Shown one piece after another: positions 1 through 11,230 of a stretch of 64,000 nucleotides of DNA. The number at the start of each line of letters is the position of its first letter. Positions within the stretch are counted from its first letter, which is position 1. A model generated the notes under the pieces. The model was given only the letters and a program-made list of their open reading frames with translations, had not been told where the DNA came from and made no database searches. Source of the DNA: Lunularia cruciata (lineage: Eukaryota > Streptophyta > Marchantiopsida > Lunulariales > Lunulariaceae); the NCBI GenBank assembly GCA_948567375.1, contig OX419755.1, positions 48,303,001-48,367,000 on the forward strand. The letters are read 5' to 3'. The translations under genes and the position numbers were made by a program.

Positions 1-2027
1 TCTATATCTTAGCACCTCATTATTTTTCTCTTTTTCCTCAATCTTTCTTTTCTATTCTCCCACTTTATAACTAATAGAGTATGTACATGAATAGCACCAT
101 TTGAGATTTATTCATCCTAGGGAGAAAAAAGGTTCAAGTTGCTTGAAGGTTTCTATAGCAAAATCAAATCCTGGAGTGCATATTAATTGAACCTTCGTGG
201 ATAATTTATCCATAATTTGAAAGATTATCTCTATCACTAATCTTGCAAACTAGCTGATGAAAGTGATAGTATTTTGTAGTTGTATTAGAACTCTCTCCAA
301 GATCCTTCACCAAAGTCTCCCAAAGTGTTGTTACTCCATTACACTCATATCGTTTTAGAAGTCCTTCCACTCCCCAAACCTCACACAACTCCTTGGTCTT
401 AGATCTTCTCCTTCCCAAGCTTGGTGAAGAAGGTCCAACGTGTAAACCCAAGTCAAGTAAACCTCTCCTTTCTCTCAATCTATTGCTCTCAAAGGTCAAT
501 AGACATGAACTTGCCTTGTGTTCCTCTTTTCACATAAAAAGCACTTAGACTCAATCTTTCCTCTAAGTGGTGTATGTTTTTGGATTCTCTTAACACTCTC
601 TTTAGATTCTATTCTAACATCTCTTTTCCTCAAATCCATACCTACAATCACCTCAACTTCCACTCTTGGTGACCCTCCATGTTCCCAAGATGAGTCTAAA
701 CACTCAAACATGCTTTTGGTTGCTCTCACACTCTAAATTGCTCTCACACATGCATGAGATCTCAACGCTCCAAAATTGACCCCTCCTCACAATATCACTA
801 AATTATTTTAGCTAGTATGACAAAATCTTCAAAAGTTTTGCACAATGGATCACAACCCCATGAGATCCTCCCCTAAAAATTTTCAGATCTTTTCATTGAG
901 CCATTTGGCCTTGGCACTTTTCTATTCAATACACATATTTCAGATTTGGTCTAAAAACCACCCCCTTAATTTAAAAACTCATAAAGTCATGCACAAGAAG
1001 TATCTCTCTCCAATTCTTGGCTCAAGAGGTGAAATACTATGCACTTAAATTTCTTGGAAAATTTTAGAATAATCCATTGAAAATTGAAGAAATGGCAGAC
1101 TTTATACAAATTTCTAAAGAGCATGGATTTTGAGAGCAATTTACCCTATCAACTTTCAAAAATTCTAGCTCAATGCATATACTAGCTCTCACAATATATT
1201 TTAAGTGTTATAACTGAAGGATAACCCAAGCTATCATATGTACAAATTTCAAATCTAGATCTCAAACTTGAGATTTTGCCCAAAATCACTATAATCTCCA
1301 AAGTTTGCAATCCACCTCACATAATCTCTCCAAATCCTCTCATGTGTATAGTATGCATAATATCACCTCAAAGACATCATAATGAACTATAAGGATATGA
1401 AAATGGGTCCAAGTTCTCTAAAATAAATTATCTTGCTATCTAAAGAGGTCCCAACAATAGAACCAAAAATGTGAGCCGGCTTATCTTTCACTCAAGATGA
1501 ACCTCTAATGGTTATTATGGTAGCACACCATGGACTAAGAAGGCAAAGAACCCCAACTCCTTCATACTCCTCCAAGGCTAATACTCCAAGACTCAAGACA
1601 TTGCTCACTAGAGGACTCAATGAGAGAGATAGTTGCAAATGAAAGGATGATAAGTACCTCTTTACTCCTAGTTTATACACTTGTGAAATAGTTACGTACC
1701 AAAATAACTAATTACTAGAGTAACTCAAATTATTAAACTACAAGTCAAATAAAGTCAAAAAGCCTAAGGGAATATCCATCCTCATGGGAATATTCCTCTA
1801 AGCATGTGATCTTATCTTGATACAACCATTAAGTCAAGGATTGCTTCACATGTGCTATCCTTAGACTATAGAAGAATCCAAAAAAAAAGGCTTGTGGGTC
1901 CTCAAAGCCAAACACTTAAGAATAATAACAAGTCAATACATTAGAATCCAAAATAGTTGTGCATATTAATTTCACTTCCTCTAAATTAAGGTCCCCTTTA
2001 TCTTAATTATGACTAACTTTAGGTAAT
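1..2027. other. AT-rich stretch, no gene recognised
   Basis: I see no convincing coding region, RNA gene or named repeat here. Short open frames lack recognisable motifs. The stretch is the left flank of the complete retrotransposon that follows. Its last five bases, GTAAT, are repeated immediately after that element, so this region and 7550-8120 were contiguous before the insertion. Confidence 0.6.
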
Positions 2028-2427
2028 TGTAAAAGACCGAAACCGAGGAGAGAAATAGGAGAATGGAAACTCACATTGGGACACTTGAATGAGGGAAAAC
2101 TACAAATGCCTAGCATGAGCTTTGGCTTTGGTATTTATAGATAGCATACAAGGCCCTTGAGAAGCTTCCTCAAGCCGCTTTCTTAGAGTGCAAGCCAAGT
2201 TAACTAGGAAGCTTCTCAAGAAGCTTCCTTCTAGAAGTTGCCTACTTGGCGTGCAAGCTAAGCTAGTTGGAAGCTTCTAGAAGCTACTTACTTAAGGTGC
2301 AAGCTAAGCTAACCGGGAAGCTTCCCAAGAAGCTTCCTAGATACTTCTGGAATATTCTAGGCTAATTTGTCTTATGTGCTACTTCGTGAGCCTGACTAAC
2401 TTTGTCGCTAAACTCCATATTGTTACA
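2028..2427 (-). repeat. 3' LTR of element A
   Basis: This 400-bp LTR begins TGTAACAATATGG and ends with TTTTACA on the minus strand. It is near-identical to 7162-7549. The internal purine tract GAGGCGGGAGAATA abuts it at about 2428-2441 and is the likely polypurine primer. It is rich in GAAGCTTC palindromes and contains GAAGCTTCTAGAA at 2270-2282. The TATA-like CTATAAATACC lies on the minus strand near 2134. Confidence 0.93.
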
Positions 2428-5400
2428 TATTCTCCCGCCTCTAGTTGGTGATGTCCTCGTCGCCAGTGAAGCTTCGAATTCCTGGATGGCCATCTGTGCA
2501 TTGTGGAGGTGAGAAAGAGGTTCCCAAGTGGCATCATGAAGGAGATACCCTTTTCAAAGGACCTTGTACTCCGTATGTTGGCGACGGCCTCGTTGAATGT
2601 GGCGACGCGCAAGGATACGATCAACTTTGTACTCCTCATGATCATTGATAGGGATAGGAAGAAGGGGAGATTGGACTCAAGAGGAAAAGGAAGAGGGGTT
2701 AGGAACAAAGGGTTTCAACTTGGAAACATGAAAGATAGGATGGATACGCATGTGCCAAGGCAAGGCAAGACGATAAGCAACAGGAAAGACAATTTGGGTG
2801 ATATCAAAGGGTCCTATCCAATTAGGAGCAAGTTAATGAACTTGGGTATCAAGTGGGAGAGTGAGGTTACTAGACAATAGCATGACTTTATCACCAACTT
2901 CAAAGGTGAGATCTTGACGATGGTGGTCCACATATTGTTTTTGGCGATTCTGAGCAACAAGGAAGTGAGACTTGGCTTGTTGGAGAGATTGGGATATAGT
3001 GGTCAAGAATGTGGAAGTATGAGGAACTCGAGATGGAGGAGGAGCAAGAAGAGAATCTAGAACAAGCGGATCTTGGCCAAAATTGAGAAAGAAAGGAGAG
3101 AATCCGGTGCTTGCCTGTTTGGAATTGTTGTAGGCAAATTCGGCAACGGCAAGACATTCATCCCAATTGGTATGGTGAACATTGACAAAGGCACGCAACA
3201 TATCCTCCAATGTATGATTTGCACGTTTGGTTTGTCCATCAGTTTGAGGATGATAGGCCATGGACAAAGCAAACTTGGTGCCAAGTATCTGAAAGAGTGC
3301 TTGCCAAAACTTCCCGGTAAAGCAAGGATCATGGTCGGAGATGAGTACGTGTGGCATTCCATGATGCTTGAAGACATTGTCGAAGTAGATTTTCGCTAAG
3401 GTTGGAGCATCCACGGTATCACAAGTTGGTGCCAAGTGGATTTGCTTGCTAAGCTTATCCACAAACACCACGATGGCGGTGTGTCCTTGTTTTGTCTTTG
3501 GCAAGGATGTGATGAGATCCAAGCTCACATGCTCCCAACGAGTTGATGGAACAACAAGCGATTGAAGGAGTCTACCCGGCTTTTGGTTGCTTGCCTTGTT
3601 ACGTTGGCAGCTCTCACATGATTGGACAAATTCTTGAACATCCCGTGTCATGTTGGGCCACCACCATTGACGTTGGAGGGTACCTAAGGTCTTGTTCACA
3701 CCCATGTGACCAGCGATGGGTAAATCATGGGCTTCTTGAAGGCGCACAAGTCAAAGATCACATTTGGCTAGAACATAGATCCGGTCTGCATGGAATAGAA
3801 GTCCTTCCTTGAAGGAGAAGGTGTTGTACTCCTTGTCACCTGTTGTTAGCCGACCATGTACCATTTGGAAGAAGGGATCTTGTTGTAGAGCTAACCGAAA
3901 CTTGTTATGAATCTTGGGATCAATTGACACCATCGTAATTGTTGCCGTGATGAGAGGAAGAGACTTCAAATCAGGTCGTCGTGATAGAGCATCAAGGATG
4001 ACATGGAACCGACCTGGTTTGTACTCAAGTTTGATGTCAAACAATTGGAGTTGCTCTTCCCATCGATGATGTCGACTCTTCATGTGCTCTAGGTGTAAGG
4101 TCTGCAAAAATGGCTTGTGATCAGTTTGCATGATCACTTGTTTCCCCAAGAGATAATGCCTCCATACCTTGGTGGCATATACCATTGCAAGTTGTTCTCA
4201 ATCTCGAGCAAATTAATTTATTTCAGCTGTATTTAGTTGACGAGACACAAAGGCAATAGGATGTAGTCCATCTGGAAATTCTTGTTGCAACACAACTCCA
4301 ATTGCCAAGTTAGAAGCATCAAAATCAACCATACAAGGTAGTTGAGGATCATATGGTTGAATAATGGGTCTTGAAGACACCATACGCTTTAACTTCTAGA
4401 ATGCTTCTTCATGCTTGGTGGTCCATTGGAAGCTCGAGTTCTTTCCCAAGAGGTCAGCCAATGGTGCAGCCACATGAGCATAATAGTGGATGAACCGTCG
4501 GTAAAAACTGGCCAATCCATTGAATGCTCGTACTTTGGTAGCATCCTTTGGGGTAGGCCAATCAGTAATGGCCTTGATCTTCTCTTCTTTCATCTTGATC
4601 CCCTCTAATGAGATCTTATGACCCAAGAAGGTAACCTCCTTTTGCCAAAAAGCACACTTTGACTTCTTGCAGTAAAATTTCCACTATCGTAGTCATCTTA
4701 GGACTTCTTGCACATGATTCTTGTGTTTTGCCTCTGTCCTACTATAGATTAAGATATCATCTAAGAACACTACCACGGACTGATCCAATAGTCCTTCCAA
4801 CACCTGATGCATCTGATCCATGAAGACTGCTGGAGCATTAGTGAGTCCGAAAGGTAGAACTCTCCATTCAAAATGTCCATACCTTGTGCAAAAGGTAGTC
4901 TTTTGCACGTCCTCTCCTTCAATAGGAATTTGCCAATAGCCGCTACAAAGATCTAGCTTGGAAAAGTAGCGTGCTCCACTTAATTGATCAAGCAGGTCAT
5001 CGATCCGAGGCAAGGGATATGCATTCTTCACGATTTGCTTATTGAGCCCACGGTAATCAATACAGAAACGAAGTCCTCCATCCTTCTTTGGAACAAATAG
5101 TACCAGTGCTCCCCACAGAGAGGTACTATGTCATATGAAATCCTTCTCCAACAACTCTGTAAGTGTTGTTCGCAACTCCTCCAACTCCTTTGGTGAGAGC
5201 CGATAGATTGGTCTACTCATTGGAGTACTCCCTGGCAATAACTCGATCTTGAAAGGCATACCTCGATCAAAGGGTAATCCCTTTGGCAGATCATCCGGAA
5301 ACACATCGACAAACTCCTGAACTATCCGATCAATCGTTGCTTGATGCGGTACCTGGCCCTCCTCAGATTGTTCTTGTGCAATCGGCTTGATCCACACCGC

Positions 5401-5967
5401 GAATACAGACTTATCTTCCTCCAAAGCTTGCTCTATGGCTGCTTCATTAACAAACTTCCCATCTTGGGACTCATCTCCCTTCCAAATTTTCTCTATGGCT
5501 ACCTTCTCAACAAACTTCCCATCTTGGGACTGATTATTCTTAGGTGTCTTACTCAAAGGTGCCAGACAACCTAATCGGAAATTCCTACCTTGGTGTTGTA
5601 CTTGAATTTGACGTCGGGTCCAATCGAATTGAACCTTATGACGTTCAAGCCAAGGTAGACCCAAAATGATATCATAGTATAGAGATGCCACTACAAACCT
5701 CATACACTCCAAATACTCCTTCCTAATCTTGAAGGTAACAGGATGCGAGGTGCAGAATGCAGAACCTTTTCTACCATCCGCCATCATCAAACTACTTCCA
5801 ATCACTGGCTTGATAGGAATACCCAATTCCTTTGCTACTTGCATAGATATGCAATTCTTTGAACTTCTAGAATCAACCAAAATCCTACAGCCCCGATTAG
5901 ATATCGTACCTTGCAAGTGAAGCAAACTTGCATAGGTTGAGCCTTCAATCCCATTGGAACTAATCAA
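2428..5967 (-). pseudogene. Element A pol: protease-RT-RNase H-integrase-chromodomain
   Basis: This is one long pol frame, broken only by scattered stops. The protease lies at 5967-5600, with the active site reading DSR instead of DSG. RT runs from about 5330 to 4400, with FLDD in the catalytic position near 4755. RNase H lies at about 4350-3950. Integrase lies at 3747-2833, with the HHCC finger (H..H..CESC), D in SLDL and D in ISDHDP, but the third acidic residue is Lys in GQTKRAN. A chromodomain follows at about 2650-2460 (EEYKVDRIL, then VL-stop-KGY, then DATWEP). That stop is TGA where family 3 has TGG. Stops also fall at about 5128, near 4680, 4396 and 4197. A 20-residue tandem repeat lies in the protease-RT linker (5412-5532, two units). 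It cannot be translated as one protein. Confidence 0.88.
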
Positions 5968-6059
5968 GCTCCCAATAGGAGGCTTGAAATCTCCTATTGG
6001 GATTCTTTGTTTCCCTGATCATTCTGTTCCACAAACTCCATCTAGGCAACTTGTCGAGG

Positions 6060-6900
6060 TCACCCATTCCTAAGTGGACATTCAACAATGCAATGTCCAA
6101 CTTGGCGACAATAAAAGCAACCTCTATTTTGTCGTAATCTTTCTCTATCTACTGTGCCAAGTAGTCTTTGTTGGATAGCATCAATCTCCATTGGTACTGA
6201 TTGTTCCACTCGTGGTACTGGTAGGTTTTGTGTAGGTCAAGGTCAAGACCAAGTTGTTGCAACTAAGGAATCAAAACACTCATCCAATTGCATGGCGTCT
6301 TCTACGTTCTATGGCTCTTGCATGGTCACATCCAATCTGGTTCGTGACTTCAATCCTCGCACAAATTGATCCAGAACTTCACCTTCTTGGATATCTGGAA
6401 TTTGCATGATGATATTCTAAAATTGTGTGATGTAGCTTCTCACTAAGCCAATCTGCCTCAACTCCGCCAATTTATCTTGTGCAGCTCGGGTGGCATTTAT
6501 AGTCTGAAATTGACCAAGTATTGCATCCTTGAATTCTGCCCATGTCAAAATTGGTGTAACAATTTGTCATTCAGCTCTTTCTACTCAAAATTGCCACCAA
6601 AGTTTTGCCACGCCATCCAATTGGCTAGAAGCCAAGAGAATTTGTTTCCGCTCATCTTGAAGATTAGTGGCTTCAAAGTAACGTTCACAGTTAAACACAA
6701 AATTCTCCACTGTGCTTGGAAGATTCTTGCCTTCAAACACCTTGGGTTTTGGAAATCAAATGTGATCTTCTCCATCTCGAACTGGCGCTCTGTCTATCTG
6801 TTCTTGTTGTTGCTGGTCTTGTTCATCTAACAATTGAGTAAGATGCTCGATTTGTTGTTGCATTACAATAACATCTGGTATTGCCGCCATCGCTACTACT
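6060..6900 (-). pseudogene. Element A gag, broken
   Basis: This is the capsid/nucleocapsid part of element A. A retroviral CCHC knuckle is readable on the minus strand at about 6070-6127 (CFYCRQVGHCIVEC, spacing CX2CX4HX4C). Upstream of it a gag-like segment reads through several in-frame stops, for example around 6400-6480 and 6560-6590. The homologous + strand segment in copy B (from 17684) aligns through this region, which supports the frame. The product would bind and package element RNA, but no intact frame remains. Confidence 0.75.
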
Positions 6901-7145
6901 CTATTCCACTACCCTCAATTTATCTAGTTGATTAACACATAGATACAACACGTCCACCGTTCTCCCTAAGTTACAACTGGAAGTATCAAGGGTTCGTCTG
7001 ACACAGTGATCATATATAGAAAATCCTACCCAAAGCGTGAGGTGATGAATTGTGTGAAACAATGCTTTGGTAATATCTGGACATAAAAGTCCCAATGGTT
7101 TGGCAGAAGTGGATTTGGTGGTCCATAAATTCCATCTATCTCATT

Positions 7146-7160
7146 CTTGCTTTGATACCA
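7146..7160 (-). other. Primer-binding site of element A
   Basis: On the minus strand the sequence one base inside the 5' LTR reads TGGTATCAAAGCAAG. It matches the TGGTATCAGAGC site complementary to the 3' end of initiator tRNA-Met except at one position. This fixes the element's direction. Confidence 0.88.
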
Positions 7161-7161
7161 A

Positions 7162-7549
7162 TGTAAATGACCACAACCGAGGAGACAAATAGGAGAATGG
7201 AAACTCACATTGGGATACTTGAATGAGGGAAAACTCCGAATGCCTAGCATGAGCTTTGGCTTTGGTATTTATAGGTAGCATACAAGGCCCTTGAGAAGCT
7301 TCCTCAAGCCGCTTTCTTAGAGTGCAAGCCAAGTTAACTAGGAAGCTTCTCAAGAAGCTTCCTTCTAGAAGTTGTCTACTTGGCGTGCAAGCTAAGCTAG
7401 TTGGAAGCTTCTAGAAGCTACTTACTTAAGGTGCAAGCTAAGCTAACCGGGAAGCTTCCTAGATACTTCTGGAATATTCTAGGCTAATTTGTCTTATGTG
7501 CTACTTCGTGAGCATGATTGACTTCGTCGCTAAACTCCATATTGTTATA
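7162..7549 (-). repeat. 5' LTR of element A
   Basis: This is the 388-bp partner of the LTR at 2028-2427. It lacks a short stretch (GGAAGCTTCCCAA-like repeat unit) present in the other copy. It carries the same GAAGCTTCTAGAA block at 7404-7416 and the same TATA-like motif. The right-hand target duplicate GTAAT follows at 7550-7554. Confidence 0.93.
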
Positions 7550-8120
7550 GTAATCATGACTAATATAGAACCGTCTTTTATTTCTATATAAAAAATTATC
7601 TCTCAAACTTATAATACCAAACCAAATATCACAATAACATATACATGCACAAATGAGTGTTACAATATTGTAGTGCTATCTCCTTTGGAATGCCCAAAGA
7701 ACTTTATCGTGATAATGTGAATCACATTGTAACCGTAACCACCACAAGTACCCCCATTAAGGATCACCACCAAGTGCCAACACCAATTGATCACCACCTA
7801 CTAATGTAGCTCTAATTATGATAACTACACTAGGATAAAGGACAACTTGTAACTTGCTATCACAACATGCACTCTCACGGTTTGCATATCATCACTTCTT
7901 GCCTCATTGGAGAGAAACACAAGTAGTTTGATTGATCATCACTCCAACCTTACTATCAAGAGCACACTAGAGTACCAATGCTTTAAAATTAAGGCATCTT
8001 ATACAAACATAATGCACAAATAGGAAGTAGAGAATGGAGGGAGTCCAATCACAAGCAATGTAAAAAAGATCCTTTATCTCATAAATCAATATTTGATGGA
8101 CTCTATCACCATTTGGCAAT
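7550..8120. other. Unassigned spacer between elements A and B
   Basis: No open frame of note and no recognisable repeat. It is the right-hand continuation of the target into which element A inserted. It ends where the + strand family-1 LTR begins. Confidence 0.6.
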
Positions 8121-8808
8121 TGTAACAATATGGAGTTTAGCGATAAAGTTAGTAGAGTTAATGAAATAGCAAATAAGAATTAGCCTAGAATATTCCAAAA
8201 GTATCTAGAAAGCTTCTTGGGAAGCTTCCTAACTAGCTTAGCTTGCACTCCAAGTAGGTAGCTTCTAGAAGCTTCCAACTAACTTAGCTTGCTTGCCAAA
8301 TAAGCAACTCCTAGAAGGAAGCTTCTTGAGAAGCTTCCCAATTAACTTGGCTTGCACTCCAAGAAAGCAGCTCAAGGAAGCTTCTTGAGAAGCTTCTCAA
8401 TAGCCTTGTATGATCCCTATAAATAAACAGCCAAAGCTCATGCTAAGATTTGGAGTTTTCCCACATTCAAGTGTCCCAATGTGAGTTTCCATTCTCCTAT
8501 TTCTCTCCTCAATCTTGGTCTTTTACATTGGTATAAGAGCAAGAATGGGATGAATAGAATTTATGGACCATGAAATCCACTTCCACCAAACCATTGGATT
8601 TGTGTCTCCAAGTACTACTCAAGCATCATTTCACACAATTCATCACCTCACATTTTGGACAAGATTTTCTATATATGATCACCATATCTGAGGAATACTT
8701 GGTGCTTCCTATTGTAACTTGTGGAGAATGATGGACATGCTACTTCTATGTGTTAATAGATTAGATAAATTAGGGGTGGCGTGATAAAGTAGCAACCATG
8801 GTGATAAT
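8121..8808 (+). mobile_element. Element B, 5' part: family-1 LTR and leader
   Basis: This is a + strand family-1 copy. The LTR is 8121-8527 (TGTAACAATATGG to TTTTACA), followed by a primer site reading TTGGTATAAGAGC at 8527-8539 that matches initiator tRNA-Met with one change. A leader then follows that is homologous to element A 7160-6880 in reverse. The homology stops at 8808, exactly where the family-2 LTR starts. The remainder of this copy resumes at 17684. It was split by insertion of element C. Confidence 0.88.
8263..8275 (+). promoter_or_regulatory. Heat-shock-element-like block in family-1 LTR U3
   Basis: TTCTAGAAGCTTC fits the three-unit heat shock element pattern TTCnnGAAnnTTC. It lies about 150 bp upstream of the LTR's TATA-like CTATAAATA (about 8415). 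The same block is present in both LTRs of element A (2270-2282 and 7404-7416). It is surrounded by further GAAGCTTC palindromes. Function is inferred from the motif only. Confidence 0.45.
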
Positions 8809-9464
8809 TGTCGTGCTTATATACATTGCTACACAACATACATTGCTGTCAACATCATACACTATAGAAGCACAACTCACACATAAGTCATACATAGACT
8901 CTAAAGTGCCACAATAATCAGATTGTTTACCACTCTAAACTCAACTCATATCAGTATTTGATCTGTCACTTTATAAACTATCAACAATTGGGCACTTATT
9001 ACAGTCAAGCCACACCCACTCTAGCATAGAGAATCCAAGTGGCACTCACCAGCCCTTGTCCACCATAGCCAAGAACTCGAAGGCTCAACATCAAAGAAGT
9101 GAGCTCTCTAGAGCTGCACTTCAAAAGTATACCTCCTAGACTTGAGCTAGTTCTGAACCCTAACAATCCCACTGATGGCACACTTGACTCTACAAATGGT
9201 GAAAAGTGACAGTGGGCCCCACCACAAAGTCAGTACCCCGAACATGAAATCTGACTGTTGGAAAGTAGTCTATGAGATACTACTAAAATAACTCTAACTA
9301 CTATCACTAGAACTCCAATGTTTGAGCAATCTAGATGCAACACTACAAATGGCGTGACATATCGTGCATATATACATCGTTACACAACATACATCGCTGT
9401 CAACATCATACACTATAGAAGCACAACTCACACATAAGTCATACATAGACTCTAAAGTGCCACA
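8809..9464 (-). repeat. 3' LTR of element C, with internal direct repeat
   Basis: On the minus strand the LTR starts TGTGGCACTTTAGAG at 9464, just after the purine tract AGCTAGGGAGGCGA, and ends GCACGACA at 8809, giving TG...CA ends. About 105 bp at its start (9464-9363) recurs at its end (8923-8815) in the same direction. Copy F shows the same arrangement at the same spacing (53631 and about 53092), so this is a family trait. No second LTR of this copy survives. Confidence 0.75.
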
Positions 9465-9633
9465 ATCGCCTCCCTAGCTGGCAGTTAGGTCCTTCTAACT
9501 CCAGATAGCCATCTACTCTAAGTATATGGTATACCCTCTAATGGGCAAAGATCAAGAGGCCGGGTGCTATGGAGCCCCATCGTTAGTCGCCTGTCTGCAA
9601 TCTATACCATATAAAGAATGAACTAGCTATAGG

Positions 9634-11230
9634 TCAAGTACATCTAGGACATAACCATTGTCCTTGAGGGACCACCGTGAGGGGAGGAGTCATACATGCC
9701 ATATGCCATCCTCTCAAACAGCTATCACACACTAACATAGTAGCAGCTCCACCAGAAGAGCCACATAACATACACCTCAAGCTTGCACGTACAAGTGCCA
9801 AGCTTGGGTCCATAGTACCATCAATGTTTGGGAGGTGGCATGGCGCACAATTGCACACATGATCTTTCCAAACAACACCATCATCTCCTTCTAACACAAG
9901 GACTCCAGATGGCAAAACCTCATGCATTCTCAAGATAGTGCGGCCTGTTGAAACATCAAGTGTCGTCGGTGCTGTCTATTGTAGATATACATAGTTTCTT
10001 GGATGAAATCAATGGATAGAGGGTTTATAACCTCCTCCTTGAATGGTAGTATAGCGTAAAGTATCTCTATGCTGAGTAATTGCCAAGTTCTCAAAGGCCA
10101 TCGGCATCACTCTCGGAAAGATCTCTGCTCATTGAGAACATGCACTCATCCATACATCAGGGTCATCCAAGTCCAAAACTACAATAGTATATCAAGGAAT
10201 GGCTGCAGGTAAATCTGGATCTTGTCCATAGAGTAGAAAGTATGGAGAGAAGGATGCTAAGGAGGCTTGCCGGCTGAACCAATAGCCCATGGTAAACCAA
10301 GGTAACTGGATATCCTAATCTCCCAAGTGGCCTCTCTGCAAACCATACTTTCACAATCCTCTCTTCACTGTCTGAACCACTCTCTCTGCTAAACCATCTG
10401 CCTTAGGGTGATCTCGAGAGGTAGTATGGTGATCAATCAAAGCCTTGTCACACAAGACCTGAAACTCTCCCAAGAACTCTGTACCCTGATCAGTCAAAAC
10501 CTCAGCTGGTGCACCAAAATGACTAAGAACTCAATCCAAGAACAAGTAAGTTGTCCCTTCACTAGACTTGTCAAGAAGTGCCACAAACTCAATCCACTTG
10601 GAGAAGTGCTCCACCATCACCAAAACATACCGATGATGTCTCACAATCAGTGGTAAAGCTCTAGTGAAGTCCAAACTCCAATAGTAACCCAATCTCATGA
10701 TAGGTAATGGGTGTAACTGTGGCATAGGAGCATTGAATGATGCTCTAACTCGGTCACAAACCACACATCTGGCAACAAACTATTGTACCTCAGTTTGCAT
10801 ACCGCGCCACCAATAATGACTCTAGAGTAAGGTATATGTATGCTTTACTCCAAAATGTCCTAGCTCCTCATGAGCATGACGGACCAACTATTGTCTCTAA
10901 GATGGAAGTGGTACTACTTGCACTTTACCATCCTCCCATACACGCAAAAGGTGTATGCCCTCCAATCTGAACCGTTGGGCTCACTGAAGAACACGGTCTC
11001 TCTCCTTGGCCCCAACTGTGCCACCTACAACACCAGTGCAAAGATAGTCCATCACTAAGACATCATCATGAATGTCTTGCTGAACTGTACCAATATCTTC
11101 ACTATCTGGATCTATGACCTCAATAACTCTCTTGTATGCGTTGAGAGAGATACCACCAAAGCCTCTACAAATATACACAGAAAGGCCGATGCATGCCAAC
11201 CTAGCACCATCTTCTCATCTGTCTCACCAT
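9634..11230 (-). pseudogene. Element C integrase with C-terminal PHD finger
   Basis: Reading leftwards on the minus strand, the zinc-binding HHCC domain lies near 10.85-10.74 kb (HEELGHFG, then CVVCDRVR). The catalytic core follows, with D in WSLDF (about 10.66 kb), D in LTDQGTEF (about 10.49 kb) and E in GLAERVV (about 10.40 kb), so all three acidic residues remain. The C-terminal part ends in a PHD finger at 9774-9640: C-x2-C-x11-C-x2-C-x4-H-x2-C-x14-C-x2-C, with CDSC, GWHMAC and WLCPRC readable, two codons before the stop at 9634. PHD fingers commonly read histone H3 tails, so I infer a targeting role like that of chromodomains. Several in-frame stops lie between the core and the PHD and upstream of the HHCC domain. 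The PHD segment itself is open. Confidence 0.85.

Larger units (their letters stand above)
2028..7549 (-). mobile_element. Element A: complete Ty3/gypsy chromovirus (family 1)
   Basis: This is a 5.5-kb LTR retrotransposon read on the minus strand. Two LTRs of about 390-400 bp bound it, and a perfect 5-bp target duplication, GTAAT, lies at 2023-2027 and 7550-7554. The order is 5' LTR, initiator-Met primer site, gag with a CCHC knuckle, protease, reverse transcriptase, RNase H, integrase, chromodomain, purine-rich tract and 3' LTR. The chromodomain after integrase places it among the chromoviruses. Several in-frame stops and two altered catalytic positions (protease Gly to Arg, integrase Glu to Lys) make it non-autonomous. 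Other family-1 copies are B (8121-8808 and 17684-20425) and a decayed LTR near 49.8-50.0 kb. Confidence 0.93.

Noticed and set aside
2445-2880. Plus-strand open frames over the integrase/chromodomain end of element A
   Set aside because: They are antisense shadows of the minus-strand chromodomain and integrase; the homology is on the minus strand.
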